Notes: a model not told the origin generated them from the letters alone. A stretch of DNA of 23,519 bases from Saksenaea vasiformis B4078 (GCA_000697055.1 JNDT01001497.1:1-23519); one strand, 5' to 3'. Shown: positions 1 to 10,619, numbered from the stretch's first letter. A program made the numbers and translations.

Positions 1-10
1 CCAAAGGGGG

Positions 11-38
11 AAAAAAAAAAAAAAAAAAAAAAAAAAAA
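11..38. repeat. poly(A) run of 28
   Basis: An uninterrupted run of 28 A residues at the left edge of the window, upstream of the phosphatase gene. It is one of many long A/T homopolymers in the non-coding DNA here and carries no other visible signal. Confidence 0.95.
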
Positions 39-212
39 CAACGCCCAATGCAAAATATCCAATAAAAATCCATGGGTCTTTCAGGGAAAATCCAGACCTT
101 TTTTTTTTTCCTATGCGGTCACAGAAAACTATACACACTCCCAACTAGATTTTCCCTTTTTTTCTTTTTCAAACTCTTTCACTTCTTTTTTTTCTTTACT
201 TTCTTTTTTTTA

Positions 213-2680
213 ATGAGTATAGCTTTTGAATCACCTACACAACGTGTGCAAGCTAGTGAAGCCTATTTCACGCCACTCAATATCCCGTGTATGTTATCTC
301 CCGAGGAAAATTCGACAACCGTCAGTACTCCTTATTTTACCGCACCCATCAACCCCGCTCTTCATCAAGACTTCTTAAATGCCATTCATGATCGACAAGC
401 TAGTCAACCCACTGTGCTTTTAACTCAATCTATGTTACAACCTCCTCCTGCTACATTAACCAATCCAACTGTCATTGCCATGGAAACACAACAACTCTAT
501 GAACTCATGACAAACCAACGTGAACGTATTATTATCCTTGATGTTCGATCTTTTGTTCAGTATTCTCATGCACGATTACGTACTGCTATCAATGTGTCGA
601 TCCCTAATACTATTTTGAAACGACCTACATTTACCATGGATAAAGTCTATGAAGGCATTGTACGAGATGCGGATAGGGAACGTTTAAAAAAGTGGCAACA
701 AGTTGAATGGATTATATTTTATGATCAATCATCTCAATCCCTACCAGAAAACTCGGCTGGTGCCTATCTAGGTGCCAAATTAAGAAGAGCTGGATTTAGA
801 GGTCATCTCCACTATCTAAAAGGTGAGTGAGTGAGTGAGTGAGTGAGTGCGTGCGTGCATCTGTCTGTCTCTGTTTCTGTTTTTTTTTTTTTTTTTCTCT
901 CTCTCTCTAACATGGTCCCTTTCTATTCTTTTGATAGGTGGTTTTGAGGGATTTTTTTCTAGACATGCAGATCAATGCGAGTCATCACCTCCGCCTAGAG
1001 AACCACGTCATGGAGGGTCTTTACCTTTTAGCCGACCCATGCCAACACAACAACCTTCGGAACAAGTCCGTCGAGGGCCTCAATTGAATCTAGGTTCATT
1101 ACCTGTTGCTGGACCATTTACCGCTCCTATGCCACAATTTGAAAATCAAGAATTCAATCCATTTTTCTCCAATATTCGTCAGAATATGGAATTGTCGCAT
1201 GGTCCTACACGCGATTATTTTGCTGTTCGTTTACCATCTCAATGTACCATCCAAACCAATACAGTCACAACACAACAACCTCCACGGATCATTCCAGGTG
1301 CTCAACTTCTTCAAGAAAATAATGCCTTTATGGCTCCTTCTTGGCTTCAAAATACAATTGTAGAAGGGGGTCCAAAACTACTGGCAGAAATGTATGAGGT
1401 AAAGTTGGATGGATTTATATTTATTATTATTATTATTATTATTATTAACCTTTTGTATATCTAACTATATTTATATAGAAATTGGAGTTCTGTGAACAAC
1501 GTCGTCTGCAGAATGTCATGTTGTACAATTCCAAACATGCCAACAATAAGCCGGAAGAATTCCCCCTGAGTATCGTTGCAGGCATCGAAATGGGAACGTT
1601 GAACCGCTACCGAAATATTTGGCCATATGGTAAAAAAAAAAAAAAAAAAAAGAACCGTCTCCAAACACCTCCTTTCTTCCTTTTCTGTATAAGCATGTTT
1701 TGTTCATGATGTCATATAGAATATACACGTGTGAAGGTTGCGCAGCCTCAAACAGGCACGGGATATATCAATGCAAGTTATATTCAGTACGCAGACATGA
1801 TGGATGCACCTAGCGGCACCGATCACGTCAGTGGTACATCCCTGCAAACAATGAAACTACAAGGTCCACAACCCTACCGGAAATACATCTCCACGCAAGG
1901 TCCGCTACCAGATACATTTGCAGATTTTTGGCAAATGGTTTGGGAACAGAACTCGCGTGTCTTGGTGATGTTGACAAAAGAAGAAGAAATGAACAAGGTA
2001 GGCAGATAGAATAAGACGGGTGTTCCTTTCCCTTCTCCCCCTTTTTTTTTTTTTTACTTTTTCTTCTTCTTCTTACTCATGCACGCTTAAATTTTATTTA
2101 GATCAAATGCCATCGGTATTGGCCATCCGATGTTGGGCAGACAACGGATTACGGTAATTTAAGTGTGACGTTATTATCGGAAGTGATCAAACGCGTGGGA
2201 GAGGCGGAAGATGATTGCATTATTATTCGACAACTTGTTTTATCAAAGAAAGATGATCTTTATCGTCGTCTATTAACGCAACTCCAATATACTGGATGGA
2301 TGGATTTTGGCGTGCCAGATACCCCTCTCGGTACATTACAAATTGTCCATGCAGCAGATGAAGCGCAAACGTTACACGAAAAACAACAAACGGAGGATGA
2401 CGCTAGTAGAAATGTGGGGCCCATGATTGTGCATTGCTCAGCAGGATGTGGTCGATCAGGGGCATTTTGTGCCATCGATACAGTATTAAGAAAACTATGC
2501 CGTGAACAACAACCAAACAACGTCAACCAAGACTTATTGTGGAACATCATTTCTCGATTTAGAGAGCAAAGGCTTAGTATGGTACAAACCTTACGACAAT
2601 TTGTCTTTTGCTATGAAGCAATATGGTGGTGGGTCTTAGGTTATGGGCACATTCCCGTCAGTGCACCAGAAAAACCATAG
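213..2680 (+). CDS. Rhodanese-domain protein tyrosine phosphatase (MAP-kinase phosphatase type)
   Basis: Proposed exons are 213-822, 938-1398, 1479-1629, 1720-1997 and 2102-2680, giving 692 residues; all four introns are GT-AG and every junction keeps frame. Residues about 90-218 form a rhodanese/Cdc25-like domain (IIILDVRSF, then GGFEGF across intron 1). At the position of its usual active-site Cys the sequence reads FYDQSS, so it is probably a docking module and not an enzyme. Residues about 358-680 are a classical PTP domain: NRYRNIWPYEYTRV, YINASYI, KYISTQGPLPDTF, DFWQMVWEQ, the signature HCSAGCGRSG (nucleophile Cys612, Arg618) and the Q-loop SMVQTLRQF. The WPD loop reads WMD (566-568): the general-acid Asp is kept and Pro is replaced by Met. 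Fungal PTPs with this architecture (Ptp2/Ptp3 in budding yeast, Pyp1/Pyp2 in fission yeast) dephosphorylate stress MAP kinases; that role is inferred here. The start at 213 was chosen because the in-frame ATG at 72 would only add a Phe-rich stretch encoded by poly-T tracts. Confidence 0.9.
823..858 (+). repeat. (GTGA)6(GTGC)3 microsatellite at a splice donor
   Basis: Six GTGA units followed by three GTGC units start exactly at the 5' splice site of intron 1 of the phosphatase gene. The repeat unit itself recreates the donor consensus GTGAGT every 4 nt. Only the first copy keeps the open frame, since reading on gives GGT GAG TGA. Confidence 0.9.
1421..1447 (+). repeat. (ATT)n microsatellite in phosphatase intron 2
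   Basis: A run of about nine ATT units lies in the intron at 1399-1478. No function is visible. Confidence 0.85.
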
Positions 2681-2797
2681 AAGAAAAAAAAAACAGAGTT
2701 TTGTTTCCTCGCTTTTTTATTTTTTATTTTGTACAGTGTTTTCCTTTCGTCTTGGGTTTTCTTTTTATTTTTCTTCTTTTCTTCGATCCTCTTTCTT

Positions 2798-2842
<45 letters not shown>

Positions 2843-3202
2843 TTTTCTCTTCTTTCCCTTTTTCTTCTTTTTCTTTTTATATACAAGAATTTGCGGATAA
2901 CATTCTCTTGAACCTAACTATCTGTTCATTGGTCATGCTTGGGACATGCTCTATGGCATATGCCAATAACTGCCGAGTCTACTGGGACCCAGACCGCACC
3001 CATGAATGAATGGTAGGTTACCTTGACTCTCTTTCTTTCTTTTTTTTTTTTTTTTGGTTTTTTGGTCATACCAGTGCAGAACACCAAAAAAGAAAAAAAA
3101 AATGATATGCAAAATCTTTATATAAAAAAAAAAGAAAAGAAAAAGAAAACGATGCGACAAGGATAATTAAAAATAAGAAACAATGCTGTACAAAAAAAAA
3201 GG
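2681..3202. other. Convergent intergenic region with (TC)n repeat
   Basis: This lies between the 3' ends of the phosphatase (+) and MDM34 (-), so it should hold both 3' UTRs. It is dominated by simple sequence: pyrimidine-rich DNA, a (TC)n microsatellite at about 2802-2839 and several T or A runs. An open stretch around 2885-3009 on the + strand has no recognisable similarity and no credible start. I see no gene. Confidence 0.7.
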
Positions 3203-5018
3203 TTATGCGGATAGGGAAGTCTGTGTGTTAAGCCTGATGATACGACGTTTGGGTATCTTTTTATGTTTTGGCTTGGCATCGACTTTCTTCACAGTGTGTG
3301 GTAGACTCCGATACGTGAAATGCTCTATGGTGTGTGCAAAGGGTGAAATGGTATGATTGACGCAGGTAAGTTGGGCAAGTTTGTGCGCAATGGCGTTTTC
3401 ATTCGGATCAACCACAATCTCTTGATCCAGAGGAAGTGTAAATGCTTGCTCTACATTATTGGATGATGGTAATTCTGGACCTTCCGTAACATACCAAGGC
3501 GCATCCACATCATCTGCATAAATATCTTGAACAGCTAATGAATGCACAGAGGATGATCCATAAATACATGACGAAGAATCCACTTCTGATTGCGTATCTT
3601 CACCATGTTGTGTTGTTGTTTCTTGCCGTTGTTGTTGTTGTTGTTCTGCGTAATAGTAGGGCATTTGTCCATTCATCACTGCAAAGCGATAGTTATAAAG
3701 TCGATTCAATGTTGATAAATTGGCAGCTGTCACTGGTGCACCCCCCACCATTGGAAGAAAAGAGGAGGAACGACAAGAAGGGGAGCGCGAACCATCGACA
3801 GAATCTGTCCCATCAAAATAACCATCCACTGTGCTCGTTGCTGCTACAGAATGCTTCCTTACACCATGTTCGTTGTGATACAAATCGCTAAATGAGCCGG
3901 GTACATGGGAGGAGGACCGGTACGACGGTGTTGTCAGTCCAGGTGGTATACAATCCAAATAGGGATTTTCATCCATAAATGCATAATCCAAAGGTAAACG
4001 AGCACTGACGGAAGGACTCATCGCTTGGGAGGAAGACGTCGTCGGTAGATTGGGGGATAGATCAGGCATCGACAAACAATCATAGGGTGAACTCATTGGT
4101 AGATGGGAAGGCGCTGTTCGAACGCCAGGTGCACCAGGGTCCGAAAACACTGACATCGGCGGTGATGGAACGCCACCGTTCGCACGCTTCTGGCGATCTC
4201 GCTCGAGTTTGCGTAACCGTTGCAGTTTCAGCCTTTCTTCTTGTTGTTGTTTTTTCGCCTTTTCCTGCTCGCTTTGTATGTGGCGTAAACTGAGATTGTG
4301 TATCATCACCGGAAGATCCTCTTGAAACAAGTTTCGTAACTGTTTTTCGATTTCCCGTTGAAGGAAATTACGGACGCTCGTCACGCTATCAAAAGTCGAG
4401 CTCACCAAAATACTTTCAAGAGGATCATTCTTGAAAACTAACGTAATGCCTTTGGTTTTTGAGACCACCAGCACAACTATACCACGTAATTTAAGATCAC
4501 TGATTCGTAAAAGCATAGGAACGACAAGTGGTTGATCTGCTGCTAAGATACTAGGTCGCGTATGTCTCGGTAGATCGGATTGTTTCGTATGCATTGGATT
4601 TGCCTAAGACATCATTTATTGTTCACATGGACAAAACAAATGATTGGTCTATTGTTTTTTTTTTTTTCCTTTACCTGTACTTTGGTCTGAAGAACAATAT
4701 AGGCATCCCCAGTATAGGTCAATTTAAAGATACCACGAAATTTATCAGTGGATAGTTCGCCTATCTCTAGAATTTCCAACTCTGGAGGCTGACAACGAGG
4801 GAAAGAAAAAAAAAGTTCAGTGTCGTCTTCTTCCTTCGAGGCAAAAAAAAATAAAAATAAAAAAAACGTACCTGTGTTCCCATATGAAGTTCTTTGACAG
4901 CAATGTGATCAACAATATTCTTTGGTTTGTTTCCTTTGTTTAATGCTGCTTCTAATTGGGATCGAGCTTCGTCGTAAAATTCATTATCGAATTCTGGCCA
5001 ATTGAAACGAAATGCCAT
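3203..5018 (-). CDS. MDM34: ERMES complex subunit Mdm34
   Basis: Exons on the minus strand are 5018-4872, 4788-4675 and 4603-3203, giving 553 residues; both introns (83 and 71 nt) are GT-AG and phase 0. Mdm34 is the mitochondrial outer-membrane component of the ER-mitochondria encounter structure, which tethers the organelles and moves phospholipids through tubular SMP domains. Residues 1 to about 195 read as the Mdm34 SMP domain: [10 protein letters not shown] start, KELHMGTQ across intron 1, [40 protein letters not shown], then [24 protein letters not shown]. The family diagnostic is the start MxFRFNWP plus the LEILEIG and FRGIF motifs. The C-terminal part is low complexity: a charged Q/K/R-rich helix at about 196-225, Ser/Pro-rich stretches and a poly-Gln tract. 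The length matches filamentous-fungal Mdm34. The start at 5018 fits the conserved N terminus; an in-frame upstream ATG at 5111 would add an unrelated basic stretch. Confidence 0.92.
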
Positions 5019-5525
5019 GGTGAAAGGTAAAAAACGTTTTTTTGCTTTGTCTTTGCCCGTAAAAGAAGTATCGTTATAAGTTCTTCTTCTCTTCTTGGAA
5101 TGCAATGGCAAAAGGGATTGAACACAACCCGCTTTGTGTGTTTAAAAAAAAGTAAACGAAGAAGTAAGCAGGAAACAAAAAAAAATGCGGATAAGGCGGA
5201 CTTGCGTCACGGAACTTTTCGGACTGTAAAACCGGCTTTTGGTCTTAAAAAAGCGTACCAGGCTTTAAGGAAGGTTGTGCCCATTGAACAACAGTTTGGT
5301 GGAGAAACACTAACGCCATGGTGATAAGCTTGGTTGACAATTCTATCACGCCATAGAAAATAAAAAACAAAACAAAATGATGGTGTACCACAGGAACAAT
5401 AGGGCATTTCGTGGGAAATTCCATCCCGATACACAACTATCATTCCTCTTTCCTTTTTTTTTTTTTTTCGCCCAACGACACATCTAGGTATTATGCAAAA
5501 CACAGTACGTAGCTTACAGTTGTGA
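5019..5525. other. MDM34 upstream region
   Basis: This is 5' flanking DNA of MDM34 (minus strand). It contains T/A runs, including a T-tract around 5455-5468. Short open frames on both strands show no family signature. I could not pick out a specific promoter element. Confidence 0.5.
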
Positions 5526-6386
5526 CTCTCATTACCCGGTGAACAAAAACATTTCTACCTTTGTTGTGACAATAATAACAAAAAAAGTTGTGATCAATGG
5601 CAATGTGGACTTCGTAAGAATGAACTAGTTAAAGAATGTTTTCTTCATCTAAAAATGGGTAAATCATGAAAACATGATAACTGCAACCGTCTACCTTCCA
5701 AGTACACTCATTTTAAAAGAGCCAGAAGAAACGTACCGCAATTTAAGGTTGACTCTCGGCTAAACCTTAATCAAAACTTACTGCCTGCAAAACAGAATCC
5801 CATTTGTTGTTGTTTGCCCCTTTACAAAATAAGGTAATCCTTTCGATGTCAGAAATCTTTTTTCTTTTTCTGATCTAGCCTCCCAAGTTTGTGTCGGTAA
5901 CGAGTTCTGGGAGAAACCACATCCAACGTGATTGGCCAGAACTTGTTGCTTAGATAAGAGTATGATTCACAACTCCGATGACAATGGCCCATATCCTTTT
6001 CTTTTCTTTTTATCTGATTTCGCACTAGTGTGTCACACACACACAATAGGAACGCATTTGAACAAAATTGGTATAGGGCAGCTTGTCTGTCATTTTTAAA
6101 CTACGGTGCAATCTGTGTAAGAACAGACAAGAACCCTGGCGGTGTTCTTTTCTTCCAAATCCCACATCGCTTAGCAACCGCTGCTTCTTACTGGGTTACA
6201 CACGTCTATTACATTGACCAGGACATGTAGTACGAAGAATCATACCGTTTGCCAAGAAAACATTGCACAACAATGCTGCGCAAGGAACTGGAGCTCACCA
6301 CCAAGGCCAGTGCGTGGAGCCATGTCTCGAATGATCAACTTTTCTTCAAGATTAAAAAGATGATAGATGCGGGTTTATTTACATGA
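5526..6386 (+). pseudogene. Possible decayed gene with FLYWCH-like zinc-finger fragment
   Basis: Two stretches in the same forward frame (5526-5834 and 6015-6383) stay open except for one stop in each (TGA at 5667, TAG at 6228), and their translations look more protein-like than random. The first has a spacing of Tyr, Trp and Cys (HFYLCCD, then DQWQCGLRK, then a KHDNC segment and FKRARRN) that loosely recalls FLYWCH fingers linked to Mutator-like transposases, but the usual H-x-H is not intact. A GT...CTAG intron-like segment (5834-5878) follows. The second stretch contains FEQNWYRAACLSFLNYG and, after the stop, LRKELELTTKASAWSHVS; I do not recognise it. The 3' end overlaps the polyadenylation signal of the opposing gene. 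This could be chance open frame; it is reported as weak. Confidence 0.22.
6374..6379 (-). terminator. Polyadenylation signal AATAAA
   Basis: A canonical AATAAA on the minus strand begins 36 nt after the stop codon of the membrane-protein gene at 6415-7509. It supports that gene's 3' end. Confidence 0.55.
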
Positions 6387-6414
6387 CTAGTGTTTTTTCT
6401 TCTTTCTGTTTGGT

Positions 6415-7509
6415 CTAATTGGATGATGTTGATTCTTCGTTCGTTGATGTCCCTGTCCTTGACGAGAGGTGCGATGTAGTGGCCTTACCCCCTTCTGCGG
6501 GTGGAGGGTTCCATGCCGGATGTAAACCTGCAGCAGGAGAAGGAGGAAGAGGAGGATACGCCATGGCCAATGGCATAGGTTGCATGTACTGAAGTTGTTG
6601 CATATAACGAGGATCGTAAGGAGGGATGTAAGGACTTTGGATATACGGCGGTACTTGGCTGACGAAAGAGGGTGGTGGTGAGCGGAACGTGGTAGGTGTC
6701 CCAATCACTGGTGAATAAACGACGGGTTGTTGATAGAACTCTTCGTTTCGAGATGTGTTGTCCTTTTGTTGATCTGATGATTCCTGTGAATTATTTAATG
6801 TATCCACCGCACTTTCACCATTGATTTCCGATCCATTAAGATTTCTTTTCTCCATTGGCACTTTTTTGTTATTGTTGTTGTTATTGTTTAGCTTGGCGTG
6901 TTTGCCTCGACAGCAATGATACAAATACTTCGGGGTAGAAGTTCATTAATTTCCTTGGCAAGCATGTGACTTAAAACGTGTCTTACCCAAGCAGCCAATA
7001 TGGCAATCAAAAGCATGGTTGCGCCACCAAAGCCAATGCCAATAATGACGCCAGGAGGCAAGCCACTTGGGCCATAGCATCCATAGACACCCCTCCGTTC
7101 AGCAACCTAAGAACAACAAAGGGGAAATGGTTGAGTGGGCCAAAGCTGTTGATGATGGCAGATCACATACGCTAAAAGCGCCAAACATGGCTTGTGCTGG
7201 CGTCGGTGCATTGGCTTGCAGGAGAATCCAGTAAGGTGTGTTAGGCTCCGTGTTGTTGGGCCACGTAGCATAGTATTTTGTCAACTGAGGGGGAAGATTG
7301 TCGGCGATAATTGAGGCGTAGCTCGCATCAGTCAGGTTATAACTCGTAGCGAGAATAAGTCGAAGGCTTGTTGTGTTCGCAGGGACGTTGGTCCACTTGA
7401 CAGTTCCTCCAGTGCTGTAGAAGTAGCTAAAGTACTCAAATCCTACAGCAAAGGAAGAAACACAATGGAAAAAACAAAGAAACGTCGCCACGATTGCTAT
7501 CGTAGCCAT
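6415..7509 (-). CDS. Secretory single-pass membrane protein, unknown function
   Basis: Exons on the minus strand are 7509-7171, 7106-6987 and 6927-6415 (introns 64 and 59 nt, GT-AG, phase 0), giving 323 residues. Residues 1 to about 20 are a signal peptide (hydrophobic core IAIVATFLCFFHCVSSFA). An ectodomain of about 105 residues follows, with three N-glycosylation sequons (NTT, NLT, NNT) and a Trp/Tyr-rich beta-type pattern (GGTVKW, TPYWILLQ). It vaguely resembles Kre9/Knh1-type Ig-like domains of fungal wall proteins, but not strongly enough to name it. Residues about 132-156 are a transmembrane helix (GVIIGIGFGGATMLLIAIL), immediately followed by a CC pair and basic residues (YHCCRGKHAK), which places the tail in the cytoplasm and could allow palmitoylation. 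The tail has a poly-Asn tract and then Pro/Tyr/Met-rich sequence with SH3-type PPLPPSP. The layout suggests a type I surface sensor or adaptor; function is unknown. The intron 2 acceptor at 6928 is the only one found that keeps frame. Confidence 0.75.
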
Positions 7510-8592
7510 TGTGAAGTGTGAGAAGCAGAAAAGTGGGAACAAAAAAAAAGAGGATTTTTTGTATCCAATTTCGTTTTACATGTTGGATTTGTTCTCCGCC
7601 ACGAAGATTGTTGGTTCGTGGACCGTAGAATCTCATTGTCGTACGATTATCCATATAAAAATAGAAATAGAGCGAACTTCAGTCTAACAATTCGGGAAGA
7701 GAGAAAAAAAAAAAAAAAGAGAGAGAGAGAGAGATTCAGAAGAACGGATCCGCGATGCAAATACAGGGAAACCCATTCTAAGGCCATACTCACTTCTTAG
7801 TTTGAAGCGGAGAGTAGGTGATAATGAAAAGTTCAACAGACGAATACCGGGTTCTTGTCATTTCCAGGGACGGACCTAAAATGCCTTTTTTTTTTTTAGA
7901 TTGACTTACAGTGTCGCTATGTATGGTGACATGCATCTGAAGCAGCGAGTTCTTTTTCTGGCATACACAATCAATGGTATATCCTATATACGCTGGCTAC
8001 AGCACTTCAATGTGTGTTAGGTAAAGCAGCTCAACGAATCCATTCGTTCTCTCATGTTAAGTCTGCTTTGTGTTGTTTCAGAAATGCCCGTCACTTGCCC
8101 AGAACATAAAAGGGACCCATCTTCTGGCTTTCCCCATCACTTTCTTTCTGATTTTCTTGTTCAGTCTTGGAAAAGTTTGATTCCGACACGCGGTGATAGC
8201 AATGTCTACTGATGATGCATGCTTCCACACTATCCTCGAAAAAGTATCCAGATGCAGCTAAATCAGTCGCAAATACTCAACTTCCAACGAAGCATGAAAA
8301 AGAAAAACACGTAGAAGATCAACGAAACCCTTTTGGAAGATGCAGAAGAACCCAAATAATACGCTTATGCTTTTATTTTGATAGTTTTATCTGACAAGTA
8401 TCCCTGTTACTGAGTGTCCAGTTCTTTCGTTTCCGGAGATGGGTGATTAACTTTAGGCCGTTGGAACGGAGGAGGAGGCCGTTCGTTTTTCGTTAGCCCG
8501 CCGTATATTTGAAGATTGTTAATATGTTTCTAGCGTCCACAACATCTCGATTCCAAGCTATTGCGCAACGATCACACATTGTAGTACTGCAT
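7510..8592. other. Intergenic region upstream of the membrane-protein gene
   Basis: This is 5' flanking DNA of the minus-strand gene starting at 7509, running to the transposase relic. It holds an A-run followed by (AG)n at about 7705-7734 and a T-run near 7887. No coding pattern or RNA gene was recognised. Confidence 0.55.
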
Positions 8593-9240
8593 TTAATAAC
8601 TTGTATGTCCTCCTTTGCCCTTAAGGACAGCCTCTATTCTCCGAGCCTCCAAGTCTTCGACCGTAAATTTTTGGCCATTCTTCGTGGAGAACAGCAATCA
8701 ACTATCGTTTATTGTGAATATGAAAAGTATCGACGGTCTTCAATACGCCTTTCCAGAGTATGCCATTGTCTTCTTTCCACTTTCTAGCTATTTTGCCATT
8801 ATGAGAACTGGCGTTATCTTCCTGTAGGATAAAGCTAGCATTCTTCTTCTGTTAGCTGTCTCGTCCAGGGAAGGAAGTGATCTCCTAAGCATTGGACATA
8901 CTTCTTCTGATTGACTGATCCTTGTAAGAGGGCCAAGAGACCACGTTCTCTGCCCAAAGACGACTCACCCCAGGCAAAACGCCTCGCTTGTGCTGTATAG
9001 CGCGTCTGGAAGCGCTCACCGTGAAGTGGGCACTCATGGTGCCATACGACATGGCGCCGCTGATCGGCGGTCCATTGGCGACGTTCCTGGGCAAAAGTTA
9101 ACCGGCATTTCTTTGTGGGTCTCCGTTAGGACACGCTTTCGGCGATGCAAGTTCGCATCGCCGAGGTACCTTAACTCCAGCGTCTTCCATGGCCTTTTGT
9201 CGCTATCCAAAGAGTTCGTCTTACGCTCCAACGAAGCGTG
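8593..9240 (-). pseudogene. Decayed Tc1/mariner transposase
   Basis: Minus-strand fragments in different frames follow the order of a Tc1-family transposase. From N to C they are: a basic linker (NLHRRKRVLT), LTFAQERRQWTADQRRHVVW (matching the usual segment before the first catalytic Asp), GSVNQKKYVQCLGDHFLPW, then FILQEDNASSHNGKIARKW (second Asp block, the usual QQDNAPxH), and finally the C terminus RRIEAVLKGKGGHTSY ending in TAA at 8593-8595. The first catalytic Asp block reads WHHE instead of SDE, the third acidic block (usually PDLNPIE) is lost, and there are frameshifts and stops, so the copy is dead. The N-terminal helix-turn-helix region is not readable. I could not find convincing terminal inverted repeats on either side. 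Confidence 0.8.
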
Positions 9241-10619
9241 TTTATGTCAGACTGCGCAATTCTCTTTGTTCTTCCGGTTCGCGGTTCTGAACCCTAGCGT
9301 TCCAGCTCCTTCCGTTTGATTGTACCAGCAACTATGGTTCTGGGAATTCCATTTGTCTGGAAATGGTTGACAGTAGAAGCTACCCATAGGGAAGGCCATA
9401 ACGCCTCGGACACATAGCCTGGGCATAATTTTTACTGTGGCTTGAAGTCGAAATTAAGCATGTTTCAGAACAGAGGCGAGGAAAAAGCAGTTCAAGTTTG
9501 AAGGCACGGTGAGAAAAAAAAATGACAAATTTGGAAACTGTCGGTCATCTACTGCAGGGCAATTGTGAAAGTGGACTGTTCTGTATTGAAAGATGCTCGG
9601 AATTGTTTGTTATGAATTGTTATTGAATCCTACATTGCAGAAAACAGCATCACAAGAAGAAAAACACGACTTCGAAAGCTTGACCGATCCTGCCAGTAGC
9701 AAACAGTTCAATCCCAGCATGCGATGATTCTAAACAGCGCGAATCGAATTCTGGGTTTGGTGGAACACGTTGGTTCAATTTCGTGGCCAAAAAAAAAAAA
9801 AAAAAAAGAGAAGTACAGCGCGTCAGCGCTGGATGAAATGCAATCACTGTTCAACCATAGCGCTTACTTCTTCGTGTTGGTTACTTTTTTTTCAACACGT
9901 TTATTTCTTTTTCTCATCAATCATGTATATTTCTACATAATCCGACGTATAAACTAGGGGTGGAAGATCTCTCTACTGAACACAAAGCATCTGCAATTCC
10001 GGGTCGACCCGGACCTTTCCTGTTTAACCCGTCCATCATTTCCCCACATTTTTTTTTCATTGTTCCCACACTCTTGATTAACGACCTTGCATTTGCATAG
10101 ACGACCACTTTCTTGCCTCAAATTAGTCAACTTCTTTTTACTGTTTCTTTTCTTCGGTCCATTTTGTTCGTAGCCATGGTTATCCATGTTTGGCGGACTT
10201 TAAATGTCATGGTCGTCTAGGAATGCGCACATATACACGTTCTTTGCAAACGACGGGCAAAGCGGGGTATTCGGCACTTTTCTTTTTGGGGTCACATGGC
10301 GAAATTAGAGAATCGTAGACGCGCCTTTTTTTTATTTTTATTTGAAGTAACGGGTCCGGCCGGGTCAAAGGAGAGTGGGTGCAACGGATCCAGTAAAAAT
10401 TTTTTCCTTTGCTTCTGCTCACAACGTTCGCATTCTGACATCACAATTGAAATCCCGCCATTTCCCGCGTAAGATTTATCCCGCACACTAAATTAAGCCA
10501 TCCGCCTGCACCCGGGCCCACAACACACGAACACTTTTTGTTTGGCACTATTTTTTTCGAGTAGCATTTGTTGCTTTTTTTTTCCCCACTTTTTTTTTTC
10601 CTCTTCCCTACCTCTCAAA
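9241..10619. other. Intergenic and KGD2 5' flanking region
   Basis: This lies between the transposase relic and KGD2. It contains A/T runs (for example 9788-9806), a perfect 14-bp palindrome CCGGGTCGACCCGG at 9999-10012, a related GC-rich patch at about 10350-10366 and a pyrimidine-rich leader just before the KGD2 start (about 10565-10612). Short open frames show no family signature. Confidence 0.5.

Noticed and set aside
72..212. In-frame upstream start giving a 47-residue extension of the phosphatase
   Set aside because: The added residues are mostly Phe/Leu from poly-T tracts and look like a leader sequence, not protein; the ATG at 213 follows the pyrimidine tract directly.
2885..3009. 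Open stretch after the phosphatase stop that could be an extra exon
   Set aside because: The phosphatase domain already ends properly at 2680, and reaching this stretch would require skipping a valid stop; no motif is visible.
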